Part shown: in pieces, positions 1-7,823 of the stretch
How the letters are laid out: each line of letters begins with the position of its first letter
Position numbering within the stretch: the stretch's first letter is position 1
NCBI GenBank assembly: GCA_964542165.1
Contig: CAZITQ010000014.1
Coordinates: 1 to 64,000, forward strand
Origin: CAYTBN01 sp964542165
Lineage (GTDB): Bacteria; Myxococcota_A; UBA796; UBA9615; CAYRNR01
Length of the DNA stretch: 64,000 bases
Reading direction: 5' to 3'
Program-made: the position numbers and the translations under genes
The notes under the pieces: generated by a model
What the model was told of the DNA's origin: nothing
Databases searched by the model: none
The model's input: the letters and a program-made list of their open reading frames with translations, nothing else

Positions 1-50
1 ACGGCCTGGGCACGGGAGGAGCCTGTCGTGGATCAATCCCCGACACGCTC

Positions 51-1226
51 CTAGCGCTTGATGGCCGCGATGGCCTCGACCGCTTCGATGGCGGCGTTCG
101 CGTGCTCCATGGCGTTCATCGGCCCCACGGAGAGGCGGACGGTACCCCGGGGTGAGGTGCCCATCTGGTCGTGGATCAGGGGGGCGCACTGCAGTCCGGT
201 ACGGCAGGCGATGTTGTAGTCCCCGTCGAGCAGGGTGCCCACGTCGGCCGGGTCCCAGCCGTCGATGGTGATGCTCAGCACGGGCAGCCGGTGCTCGAGG
301 GACGTGGTCCCGTGGATGTTGACCCCGTCGATGGCCTCGACCCCGGCCTGCAGGTGGGCGAAGACCTCCATCTCGTGGGCGTAGATCGCGCCCAGGCCGT
401 GGTTGGCGATGTACTGCTGGGCCAGGTGCAGACCGACGATGCCCAGCACGTTGCCGGTGCCGATCTCCAGGCGGTAGGGGTACTCCTCGAGCTGGTAGGG
501 GTAGGCCGACTTGACCCCGGTCCCGCCGGCCCGGGTGTGCTTGACCTCCACACCCTCGGCCACGTAGAGCCCGCCGATCCCGGTGGGGGCCAGCAGGGAT
601 TTGTGGCCCGTGAAGGCCAGGGCGTCGATGTGCATCTCGCCCATGTGGATCGGGACCACGCCGGCGGTCTGGGCCGTGTCCACGACGAGGCGGGCGCCCC
701 GGTCGCGGCAGATGCGGCCGATCTCGGCCACCGGCTGGATCGAGCCGATGACGTTGGAGCCGTGGTTGATCACCACCAGCTTGGTGTTGGGTCGAAAGCG
801 CCGGGCAATCTCCGCGGGATCCACCCGGTAGTCGTCGTCCGCCGGCACGTACTCGACGTCGATCACGCCGTCCCGGGCCAGGTGATTCAGCGGCCGGATG
901 GTCGAGTTGTGCTCCACCGTGGTCGACAGGACGTGATCGCCCTGCTGCACCATGCCGAAGATCAGGATGTTGAGGGCGTCAGAGGCGTTGTAGGCGAAGC
1001 ACAGGCGGTTCGGATCGGTGCCCCCGAAGAAGTCGGTCAGCTCCTGGCGGGTGGTCTGTACCAGGTCCCCGCCCACCAGGCAGAGGTCGTAGCCCGAACG
1101 ACCCGGGTTGACGCCGTAGCGCTTGTACAGGTCGAGCATGCCGTCGAGTACCTCGGGGGGCTTGGGGTACACCGTGGCAGCGTTGTCCAGGTAGATGATG
1201 TCTTCACAGAGGTTTTGGAGCTCCAT
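51..1226 (-). CDS. Cysteine desulfurase family protein (class V aminotransferase)
   Basis: PLP-dependent fold-type I enzyme of 391 aa. Seen: YLDNAAT near the N-terminus, the PLP-contacting Asp in VVDTAQ (about residue 183), the Schiff-base Lys in FTGHKS (about 209), and a Cys in RTGLQCAP near the C-terminus. The last motif marks the stand-alone cysteine desulfurase family rather than NifS/IscS proper. Expected reaction: L-cysteine to alanine plus enzyme-bound persulfide; the sulfur acceptor is unknown and no Suf/Isc genes lie nearby. The start is the ATG at 1226, because the conserved fold begins just after it; the frame stays open about 20 codons upstream. It is divergent from the acyl-CoA-binding protein gene. 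Confidence 0.85.
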   Translation of the reverse strand: MELQNLCEDIIYLDNAATVYPKPPEVLDGMLDLYKRYGVNPGRSGYDLCLVGGDLVQTTRQELTDFFGGTDPNRLCFAYNASDALNILIFGMVQQGDHVLSTTVEHNSTIRPLNHLARDGVIDVEYVPADDDYRVDPAEIARRFRPNTKLVVINHGSNVIGSIQPVAEIGRICRDRGARLVVDTAQTAGVVPIHMGEMHIDALAFTGHKSLLAPTGIGGLYVAEGVEVKHTRAGGTGVKSAYPYQLEEYPYRLEIGTGNVLGIVGLHLAQQYIANHGLGAIYAHEMEVFAHLQAGVEAIDGVNIHGTTSLEHRLPVLSITIDGWDPADVGTLLDGDYNIACRTGLQCAPLIHDQMGTSPRGTVRLSVGPMNAMEHANAAIEAVEAIAAIKR

Positions 1227-1276
1227 CGTCGACCTCGTCAGTGGGTTTTCGCGCGCCCGCGCATGAGGGCGGCGGC

Positions 1277-1285
1277 ACCATAGCA
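1277..1285 (-). promoter_or_regulatory. Extended -10 promoter candidate for the cysteine desulfurase gene
   Basis: On the minus strand the sequence reads TGC TATGGT, an extended -10 form, about 50 bases upstream of the ATG at 1226. No convincing -35 was seen. The same TGn-TAnnnT form recurs before other genes in the window. Inference only. Confidence 0.35.
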
Positions 1286-1366
1286 CGTTCCACGGAGCGC
1301 GCGTTGTACACTGGTGCGAACCTGCATCCGGTGGCGGGTGCGGGGGGAAACGAACCGGGAGGAAAC

Positions 1367-1630
1367 GTGTCGCTGGACGAGAAGTTTGCCGATGCCCAGG
1401 TGCGGATCAAGACCCTGACCAAGAGGCCGGACAACATGGAGCTGCTGGACCTCTATGCCCTGTTCAAGCAGGGCAGCGCAGGGAACGTGTCGGGCAAGCG
1501 ACCGGGGATGATGGATTTCAAGGGGCGGGCCAAGTACGACGCCTGGGCGTCCAAGAAGGGTACGGGCCAGGAGGCGGCCAAGGAGGCCTACGTGGCCCTG
1601 GTCGAGCGGCTGATGGGCAAGTACGCCTAG
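1367..1630 (+). CDS. Acyl-CoA-binding protein (ACBP)
   Basis: Small cytosolic four-helix protein of 87 aa, the usual ACBP length; the family binds long-chain acyl-CoA esters and carries them between lipid enzymes. Seen: LYALFKQ, then a Gly/Asn turn, then RPGMMDFKGRAKYDAW, which matches the ACBP ligand-binding signature. The GTG at 1367 is chosen because it follows GGGAGGAAAC and gives exactly the canonical length; an upstream in-frame ATG at 1241 would add 42 residues of no recognisable character. It is a single gene, divergent from the cysteine desulfurase gene. Confidence 0.85.
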   Translation: MSLDEKFADAQVRIKTLTKRPDNMELLDLYALFKQGSAGNVSGKRPGMMDFKGRAKYDAWASKKGTGQEAAKEAYVALVERLMGKYA

Positions 1631-1663
1631 GATCGTTCGGGACCGCACCCACGGGCCAGCCAG

Positions 1664-2001
1664 CTACGAACTCGCGTCCTCCGTGCGGGGCTCGAGCCGG
1701 GCGAAGTTGGCGCCCTGGGGGTCCCTCGAGATCACGACCCGTCCCACACCGGGGGCCTGGTCGATGGGGCAGACCCTGGCGCCGCCGAGGTCGGTCGCCT
1801 GGGCGGTCGTGGCGTCGATGTCCTCGACCACGAAGTAGGGCAGCCAGTGGGGCGGTACCTGCGCCATCTCGGCGGGGAATCGGTACATCCTGCAGCCGGG
1901 GCATCACCCACCTTGAACACCGTGTAGCGGCCCAGGGGCGCGCCCATGTCATGGACGTCGGCGTCGCAGGGCAGGATGCGGGTGCAGTTGGCTGAGGCTG
2001 A
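1664..2001 (-). pseudogene. Frame-disrupted VOC (glyoxalase-like) protein remnant
   Basis: The minus strand encodes the C-terminal half of a glyoxalase/bleomycin-resistance (VOC) protein. The segment from 1888 to 1664 contains PPHWLPYFVVEDIDAT and ends ISRDPQGANFARLEP, typical of the second beta-alpha-beta-beta-beta unit. The preceding part (HDMGAPLGRYTVFKVGDAPAAG) lies in another frame upstream of about 1890, so a frameshift joins the two. No start or complete N-terminal unit is found upstream; an in-frame stop lies at 2002-2004. Either a decayed gene or a base error near 1890. Confidence 0.55.
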
Positions 2002-2087
2002 TCACGCATGCCCCCTCGTCGAGGACCGGCGCAGCTCGGCTCACCTCCGGGTGTGATAAGACCTGGGACGGAGGAGAGGACGAGTCC

Positions 2088-4493
2088 ATGAGCCCTATCC
2101 GGATCCGGCAGGCGCTGCCCGGATTGACGCTGGCCCTCGTCGCAGGGGGGCTGGCGTGCAGTGACGGCGGAGTCAAGAGCTACAACACCGCCCCGGAGAT
2201 CGCCATCGTGACCGGGCCTGGCGGAGCCACCTTCGGGCCGCTGGCGTCCTTCACGGTCACCGCCCTGGCCAGCGATCAGGAGGACCCCCCGGACCAGCTG
2301 GAGGTCTTCGTCAGTCTGGACGGCGCCGCGCTGCCCGAGCAGGTGCCGGACGACGACGGCGAGGTCTCCCTCGACGTGGACTGCGCCGCGCTGGACGGCG
2401 GCGAACACACCCTGCTGCTCACGGTGGTGGACACGGACGGCGCGTCGGGTTCCGACACCGACACCTTCGCGGTGGACGTGGCCAGCGGACCGACCGTGGA
2501 GATCACCGATCCGGAGGCCGGCGACCAGGTGTGCGCGGGTGACGAGGTGACCCTCGCGGGCCTGGCCGAGGACCCCGACGACGCCGAGGAGGATCTGCTC
2601 GCCCGCTGGCTCAGCGATCTGGACGGCCAGCTGGAGGCGGGCATCCCGGTGGACGCGGACGGGTCCGTGGAGACCGCCGCGGTCCTGACCACCGCGGGCT
2701 CCCATACCCTCACGTTGCGGGTCGTCGACCCCCTGGGGTTGGAGGGCGAGGACCAGGTGACCCTCGACGTCCTGTCCGCCGCGGACTGCACCCACTCGCC
2801 CGAGGTCGCCATCGACGAACCCGCGGCCGGTCAGACCTTCGTCGAGGGCAACTGCGTCCCCTTTCTGGGGACGGCCACGGACGTGGAGGACGCCGCGCCG
2901 AGCCTGGCGATCACCTGGACCAGCGATCTGGACGGTCTCCTCGACTCCACGGCGCCCGACGCGGCCGGCCAGCTGGGCTTCCCGGCCTGTGCCCTGAGTG
3001 TCGGCGAGCATACGGTCGTCCTGCGGGCCGAGGACAGCGACGGCGAGGCCGGGACCGACGAGGTCACCTTCGAGGTCTGCGCCGACGCGGACGGGGAGGT
3101 TTACTCGGCGTGTTTCGTGTACTGCGACGACTGGGATCCGGATGTGAACCCCGGGGCGGCGGAGCTGTGCAACGGCGTGGACGACGACTGCGATGGGACG
3201 TTCCCCTCCGACGAGATCGACGACGACGGGGATGGGTACGCCGAGTGCGACGGGGACTGTGACGACGGGGACGCGAGCATCTACCCCGGCGCCCCCGAGC
3301 CCTGCGACGGGGTGGACCACGACTGCGACGGCCACGCCGAGGGGGACGCGGACGGCGACGGGGTCTGCGACGACGACGACATCTGTCCGGGACACGACGA
3401 CAACGCGGACGCGGACGGCGACGGGATCCCCGACGGCTGTGACCAGGCCGCGGGCCAGATCCCCCTGTCCGGCGACCAGACCGACCACGACGTGGCCGCC
3501 AACGGGGCCCTGGCCACCCTGCGCGCCTCGGGCGGGCAGATCCTGATCACCTGCTACGAGCCGGACCGATCCTTGCGCAAGGCCGAGTTCTCGGTGGGCA
3601 GCTACGTGACCACCAACGCCGCCGCGGTCTTCATGTCGAGGGAGGCCCAGCACGTGATGGCGGTCTGGCGGGACTACGACAACGTCTCGTCGCTGGAATC
3701 GCTGAAGTACGCCTACCTGGACGACGCCTGCGACGAGCTGGTCCCCGAGACCCTCCTCTGGGGGCCCGACTCCGGCTACTACGAGTTCTTCGACGCGGCG
3801 CTGGACGACGACGGCGCCGGGGCCATCGTCTACTCCAACGGGTCGACCGAGATCGCGTGGATCGGCGACTACGGCGGCCTGCAGGGCAGCGAGCAGGTGA
3901 TGGACATCGGCGCCTACTACGGAACCCATGTGGCCCTGAACCAGGCCCAGGGCACCGGCATCGTCATGGCCCAGATCCACAGCGGGGACGGTCTGTACTA
4001 CCGCCGGTTCTCCGGCCCCGGGAGCTGGACCGACTGGACCGAGTTCCAGATCCCGGTCAACTACCACTACTGGTACGACGGCTTCACCGTGGGGATGAAC
4101 GACGACGGCCACTTCGCCGTCCTGTGGCGTTCGGACGGCACCCAGATCGACATGAAGTTCTTCGACAACTGGGCCGTCGAGGTGGCCTACGTGACCCGCC
4201 CCACCCCCGACTTCGAGGGCTGGAACGGCGGCCACTGCTACGACTCCTTCCGCCGGCGGCACCAGGAGATCCCGCTGAGGGGCGACAACTTCGTGTTCGG
4301 CGAGGTCTACAACTGGATCGCCGGCGACAACCTGTCCGTCCAGCACTTCGAATACTCCCCGCAGGGCTCCCTGGTCGACGAGAACAGCACGACCTACACC
4401 TGCGACGAGGGCCTCACCATCCGCCTCGACGAACTCAACTTCGCCTACCTCCGCGACGAGTCGACCCTGTACATGGTCGCCTCCTACCCGTAA
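2088..4493 (+). CDS. Large Asp-rich lipoprotein with Ig-like and MopE/TSP3-type calcium-binding repeats
   Basis: 801 aa exported protein. The signal peptide ends in a lipobox-like LACS (Cys about 24), so it is probably an outer-membrane lipoprotein. Residues about 35-335 form three Ig/cadherin-like repeats (TDPEAGD, DPLGLEGEDQV, DSDGEAGTDEV). Residues about 345-460 are Asp/Cys repeats of the form DCDD..PGA.E.CDGVD.DCDG, as in Myxococcus MopE-type and thrombospondin type 3 repeats, which bind calcium. The C-terminal 330 residues look like a beta-propeller rich in Trp/Tyr/Asp. The ATG follows GGAGGAGAGG. No enzyme motif was seen; a surface or adhesive role is inferred. A candidate -10 (GATAAG) lies near 2055. 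Confidence 0.75.
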   Translation: MSPIRIRQALPGLTLALVAGGLACSDGGVKSYNTAPEIAIVTGPGGATFGPLASFTVTALASDQEDPPDQLEVFVSLDGAALPEQVPDDDGEVSLDVDCAALDGGEHTLLLTVVDTDGASGSDTDTFAVDVASGPTVEITDPEAGDQVCAGDEVTLAGLAEDPDDAEEDLLARWLSDLDGQLEAGIPVDADGSVETAAVLTTAGSHTLTLRVVDPLGLEGEDQVTLDVLSAADCTHSPEVAIDEPAAGQTFVEGNCVPFLGTATDVEDAAPSLAITWTSDLDGLLDSTAPDAAGQLGFPACALSVGEHTVVLRAEDSDGEAGTDEVTFEVCADADGEVYSACFVYCDDWDPDVNPGAAELCNGVDDDCDGTFPSDEIDDDGDGYAECDGDCDDGDASIYPGAPEPCDGVDHDCDGHAEGDADGDGVCDDDDICPGHDDNADADGDGIPDGCDQAAGQIPLSGDQTDHDVAANGALATLRASGGQILITCYEPDRSLRKAEFSVGSYVTTNAAAVFMSREAQHVMAVWRDYDNVSSLESLKYAYLDDACDELVPETLLWGPDSGYYEFFDAALDDDGAGAIVYSNGSTEIAWIGDYGGLQGSEQVMDIGAYYGTHVALNQAQGTGIVMAQIHSGDGLYYRRFSGPGSWTDWTEFQIPVNYHYWYDGFTVGMNDDGHFAVLWRSDGTQIDMKFFDNWAVEVAYVTRPTPDFEGWNGGHCYDSFRRRHQEIPLRGDNFVFGEVYNWIAGDNLSVQHFEYSPQGSLVDENSTTYTCDEGLTIRLDELNFAYLRDESTLYMVASYP

Positions 4494-4558
4494 CCCGAAC
4501 CCTCCCCACGACGTCCACAAACGTCCCTTTCTGGGCGAGGTTGATTGCCGAGGGCGCC

Positions 4559-4760
4559 GGGTCTTGGGGCTCCGGGAAGCAGCACTGCCTGGGTCTCTTG
4601 AAGGGGGGTTCGGGAGCGGTGCCTCCCTCTCGTCCGTCCAGGACTCCGGTCGGCGTCCCGTCTCCTCACCGTCCATCCAGGACGGCTCGTCGCCTACGCT
4701 CCCTCACCCCCCTCCTTCGAGCCCTTGGCGGCAGCGCTCCTTCCCGGAGCCCCAAGACCC
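4559..4760. repeat. Long-arm inverted repeat in an intergenic region
   Basis: The 21 bases at 4559-4579 (beginning GGGTCTTGGGGCTCC) are the exact reverse complement of 4740-4760. The match continues inward imperfectly for roughly 40 more bases (AGCACTGCC against AGCGCTGCC, then CTC..GAAGG), with about 100 bases of spacer. It may be a miniature mobile element, a degenerate element end pair, or a structured RNA. No transposase is nearby and no second copy was noticed in the window. Confidence 0.6.
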
Positions 4761-4854
4761 TGCACGAGTGCCAAGACCAACCGGATGTGAAGAAGAGGGC
4801 GGTCCGCGAAGCTCCCGCCTGGAGACCGCAACAAGAGAGCAGAGCCCCGGGGGC

Positions 4855-4900
4855 GGGGGGGGGGCCCCCCCCCCCCCCCCCCGCGCCCCCCCCGGCCCCC
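4855..4900. repeat. G10/C18 homopolymer and low-complexity C tract
   Basis: Ten G (4855-4864) are followed directly by eighteen C (4865-4882) and further C-rich sequence to 4900. Such a G-run/C-run junction is unusual even in G+C-rich DNA and may be a sequencing or assembly artefact rather than real sequence. Confidence 0.7.
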
Positions 4901-4980
4901 GGTGCAAACTACCCGCCCAGAAAGGGAGCTTTCTGCACGGCCTGCCTCAACCGCGCGCGTGAACGGTCGATACCTCAGGT

Positions 4981-5472
4981 ATGGCGACGGCACACACCAC
5001 CCACGGAGACGGCAGCTTCGCTTCGATGCTCGAGGATCGGATCGCCGCGCGGCCGTCGCGGCGGGAGGAGCCCCGGCGCCGTCGGACCGACGACGTGGGT
5101 CGGCCCACCTGGGACTGGCTCGGCACCGCCGCCCTGGGTTGCGAGCGACGATCGGACCTGGGCGGTGCCGCGCGGTACATGGGGTGCTCGGACGCCGCGG
5201 AGGGCGCGCGGCAGGCGGAGCGGCCGCGGGATCCGCTGGCTGGCCTCGATCGCGGCCAGCGCCGTGCGATGACCTTCTTCCACGACCTGGGCGAGGTCGG
5301 GCTGCACGCCGGTTCGTCCGTCGACGAGATCAAGGGCGCCTACCGCCGCCTCGCCGGGCGTCTGCATCCGGACGCCGGGCCCCGCGCCACCGGAGCCGTG
5401 CTCCCCAGCGAGCGCTCCTTCATCGAGCTGCACCGGCACTACCAGACCCTCACCGAGCGCCTCGCGGCCTAG
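4981..5472 (+). CDS. J-domain (DnaJ-like) protein
   Basis: 163 aa. The C-terminal third holds a partial J-domain: helix II (SSVDEIKGAYRRLAGRL), the invariant HPD (about 129-131) and a following helix with HYQTLTERL. J-domains stimulate the ATPase of an Hsp70 partner. The N-terminal 90 residues are charged and unrecognised, with no zinc-finger or C-terminal DnaJ domain, so this is not a housekeeping DnaJ. No clear ribosome-binding site; GATACC sits 6 bases before the ATG, so a leaderless message is possible. Its TAG stop shares CTAG with the stop of the convergent cupin gene. Confidence 0.65.
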   Translation: MATAHTTHGDGSFASMLEDRIAARPSRREEPRRRRTDDVGRPTWDWLGTAALGCERRSDLGGAARYMGCSDAAEGARQAERPRDPLAGLDRGQRRAMTFFHDLGEVGLHAGSSVDEIKGAYRRLAGRLHPDAGPRATGAVLPSERSFIELHRHYQTLTERLAA

Positions 5473-5984
5473 TCGGCCGGGGGTGCGGTCGCGCCTTTCA
5501 CCGCTCCGTTCTTGAACCGTTGCTCCGGCCCGCCGGGGACGTAGACCTGTACCGCCCGCAGGGGGGGCGAGTCTGCGGGCACCGAGAAGGTGTGACTGAC
5601 GCCCGCCGGGATGTAGATCGCGTCGCCCGGTCCGGCGAGCACCGCGACACCGTCGAAGGTCATCTCCGCTCGGCCCTCCAGGACGTAGACCAGTTCGGCT
5701 CCCCCGTGGGTGTGATCGGGGGCCCGGGCACCCGGCGCCGCGACCAGCAGGGAGAGGGCGGCGTCGGTGGCACCCGTGCTCGCCTCGTCCAGCAGGACCT
5801 GGACCTCGAGCAGGCCGTCCTGGAGGACGGGGATGGGAGCTGCGGCGTAGACCACCCGCCCCGGGTGCGCTTCCGGTGCGGGCGCGGGTCCGCCTTCCGC
5901 GGCCGCCCGCACCGGAAGCGGAGCCCAGGAGGCAGAGGCGATGAGCGCCAGGGCGGCGCAGCTGACCAGGGAGGATCGGTGCAC
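5469..5984 (-). CDS. Exported cupin-domain protein
   Basis: 171 aa. An N-terminal signal peptide (SCAALALIASASWAP) precedes a single small cupin barrel. Cupin motif 1 is seen as DHTHGGAELVYVLEGRAE (metal-ligand His pair and Glu) and motif 2 as PAGVSHTFSVP. The ligand and reaction are unknown; periplasmic cupins of this size are often sensors or oxygenase-like. The GTG at 5984 follows GAGAGGAG and begins the signal peptide. Convergent with the J-domain gene, sharing four bases. Confidence 0.75.
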   Translation of the reverse strand: MHRSSLVSCAALALIASASWAPLPVRAAAEGGPAPAPEAHPGRVVYAAAPIPVLQDGLLEVQVLLDEASTGATDAALSLLVAAPGARAPDHTHGGAELVYVLEGRAEMTFDGVAVLAGPGDAIYIPAGVSHTFSVPADSPPLRAVQVYVPGGPEQRFKNGAVKGATAPPAD

Positions 5985-6074
5985 GGCGGACTCCTCTCTC
6001 GACGCGGTCCCCGAGAACCCTACGGCTGGACAGGGGTCGCGCGCCATAATAGAGAGGGAGGAACGGAGGAGACG

Positions 6075-7058
6075 GTGCCCCAGTCCCGGATGCATCCCAC
6101 GCTCGTGCTGCTGCTCGTCCTGCTGGGGCCGGCGGGCGTGGCCTCGGCCCAGTGTTCCGAGGGCACGACGCTGGGGTACGGGTGCGGGGACTACACCGAG
6201 CAGGGCTGCTGCTCGGGCGGCAACGTCCTGTACTGGTGCGAGGACGGCTACACCTGCCGCCTCTCCTGCAACGCCGATCCCTACTGCGGCTGGAACGTGT
6301 ACGTAGGGGCCTACAAGTGCGGCACGGCCGGCCTGTACGCCCCCAACAACAGCCCGCCGTACGACTGCGACGACGAGGACGGCGACACCTACACCCCGCC
6401 GTCGGACTGCGACGACACCGATCCCTTCGTGAATCCGGACGCCACCGAGCACTGCGACGGGATCGACAACGACTGCGACGGCCACGCCGACAACGGGTTC
6501 GACGACGACGGCGACGGCTACCCCGACGGCAGCGATCCGGACTGCCAGCAGTACCTGGATCCCTCCCTGTGGGACTGCGACGACGAGCACGCCAGCGCCC
6601 ACCCCGGCGCCGAGGAGGTCCCCTACGACGGTGTGGACCAGGACTGCGACGGCGCCGACCTGACCGACGTGGACGGCGACGGCTACGACGGCGGCACAGG
6701 GGAGTCGGACTGCAACGACAACGATCCCGACACCAATCCCGGGGCCGGCGAGGACTGCAAGGACGGGACCGACAACAACTGCGACGGCCTCACCGACACC
6801 GCCGACCCCCTCTGTGGTGGAGGGGATGACGACACCTCGGCCGGGGATGACGACGACGACACGTCCGGGGACGACGACACCAGCGCGCCCTCGGACGACG
6901 ACATCGGGGACGACGACGCCTCGGCGGAGCCCGGCGGCGTGGAACCCCTGGGCTTCGGCTGCAACTGCGACGTGGCCCGGGAGCGGCGGACGGCCGCGGT
7001 CACCCTGGCGCTGCTGGGCCTGCTCCTCGCGGGGGCCGGCGCCCTGCGACGATCCTGA
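6075..7058 (+). CDS. Secreted Asp/Cys-rich MopE-type protein with MYXO-CTERM-like tail
   Basis: 327 aa. Signal peptide ending in ASAQC, then a Cys-rich segment (residues about 28-95), then about five MopE-type repeats of the form DCDD.DP..NP.A.E.CDG.DNDCDG, then a GDDDDD/DTS low-complexity linker. The C-terminus has a Gly-Cys-Asn-Cys motif, one membrane helix (LALLGLLLAGAGAL) and terminal RRS, as in MYXO-CTERM sorting tails. Surface anchoring and calcium binding are inferred. The GTG at 6075 is preferred because GGAGGAG precedes it; an ATG at 6090 is the alternative. A CATAAT -10-like hexamer lies at 6045-6050. Confidence 0.75.
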   Translation: MPQSRMHPTLVLLLVLLGPAGVASAQCSEGTTLGYGCGDYTEQGCCSGGNVLYWCEDGYTCRLSCNADPYCGWNVYVGAYKCGTAGLYAPNNSPPYDCDDEDGDTYTPPSDCDDTDPFVNPDATEHCDGIDNDCDGHADNGFDDDGDGYPDGSDPDCQQYLDPSLWDCDDEHASAHPGAEEVPYDGVDQDCDGADLTDVDGDGYDGGTGESDCNDNDPDTNPGAGEDCKDGTDNNCDGLTDTADPLCGGGDDDTSAGDDDDDTSGDDDTSAPSDDDIGDDDASAEPGGVEPLGFGCNCDVARERRTAAVTLALLGLLLAGAGALRRS

Positions 7059-7091
7059 CCCGCTCCAGCGGGGGAGGGGACCAAGGACACG

Positions 7092-7823
7092 GTGAAGCGC
7101 GATCCCGTACCCGAGCTACTCCGCATCACCGAGGAGCTGACCGCGACCCTGCGCGGGCTGCGGTTCTCGGCCCCGGTGACCCACGTGTACAACCCCCTGG
7201 AGTACGCCGACGCCCCGTACCGGGCCTATCTGAGCCGCTACGCCCGGCCCGACGGCGAGGCCGTCTTGCTCGGGATGAACCCGGGCCCCTTCGGCATGGC
7301 CCAGACCGGGGTCCCCTTCGGCGACGTGGGCATGGTGACCGGCTGGCTGGGCATCGACGAGTCGGTGGGGCGTCCGCGGCGGGAGCACCCCAAGCGGCCC
7401 GTGCTGGGCATGGGGATCGGCCGCGCCGAGGTCAGCGGCAGTCGGGTCTGGGGCTGGGCCCGGGACACCTTCGAGACCCCCGAGGTGTTCTTCCGCCGCT
7501 TCTTCGTGGCCAACTACTGCCCCCTGTGCTTCATGGAGGAGTCGGGCCGCAACCGCACGCCGGACAAGCTGCCGGTGGCCGAGCGTCGGCCCCTGTTCGA
7601 GGCCTGTGACCGGGCCCTGGTGGAGACGGTGGCTGCGCTCCGGCCGCGGATGGTGGTCGGCGTGGGTGCCTTCGCCGAGACCCGGGCCCGGCTGGCCCTG
7701 GAGGGCGTGGAGATCGGCCGGGTCCTCCACCCCAGCCCGGCCAATCCCCGGGCCAACCGGGGGTGGGCCGAAGCGGTGACCGGCGAGCTGGCCGCCCTGG
7801 GGATCGAGGTGGACCCGCGATGA
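7092..7823 (+). CDS. Single-strand-selective uracil-DNA glycosylase, SMUG1 type
   Basis: 243 aa. SMUG1 glycosylases remove uracil and oxidised pyrimidines such as 5-hydroxymethyluracil from DNA to start base excision repair. Seen: the catalytic-site motif GMNPGPFGMAQTG (61-73, Asn63), the wedge region EHPKRPVLGMG and SGSRVWGWA, and the distal HPSPANPRANRGW motif (His213). These are very close to animal SMUG1. Length fits the family. The start is GTG 7092 with AAGGA upstream. SMUG1 is uncommon in bacteria. First gene of a four-gene chain whose start and stop codons overlap. Confidence 0.9.
   Translation: MKRDPVPELLRITEELTATLRGLRFSAPVTHVYNPLEYADAPYRAYLSRYARPDGEAVLLGMNPGPFGMAQTGVPFGDVGMVTGWLGIDESVGRPRREHPKRPVLGMGIGRAEVSGSRVWGWARDTFETPEVFFRRFFVANYCPLCFMEESGRNRTPDKLPVAERRPLFEACDRALVETVAALRPRMVVGVGAFAETRARLALEGVEIGRVLHPSPANPRANRGWAEAVTGELAALGIEVDPR

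Larger units (their letters stand above)
4494..4980. other. Intergenic region of 487 bases with repeats and no supported gene
   Basis: It lies between the Asp-rich lipoprotein gene and the J-domain gene. It holds a long imperfect inverted repeat (4559-4760), a small hairpin (CCGTCC at 4670 pairing with GGACGG near 4686), a G/C homopolymer tract (4855-4900), and a perfect 7-base-pair hairpin (CAGAAAG at 4918-4924, CTTTCTG at 4929-4935) that might weakly terminate transcription. Open frames exist in several phases but resemble no protein and differ in character from their neighbours. Confidence 0.6.

Noticed and set aside
1..54. Open plus-strand frame from the window edge ending in TAG at 52-54
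   Set aside because: Only 17 codons are visible, with no motif; it could be the end of a gene but is not listed as a feature.
1518..4676. A very long open frame on the minus strand, antisense to the Asp-rich lipoprotein gene
   Set aside because: Its composition (Val/Gly/Arg/His-rich, no motifs) is that of a GC-driven antisense shadow; the plus-strand protein has signal peptide, lipobox and recognised repeats.
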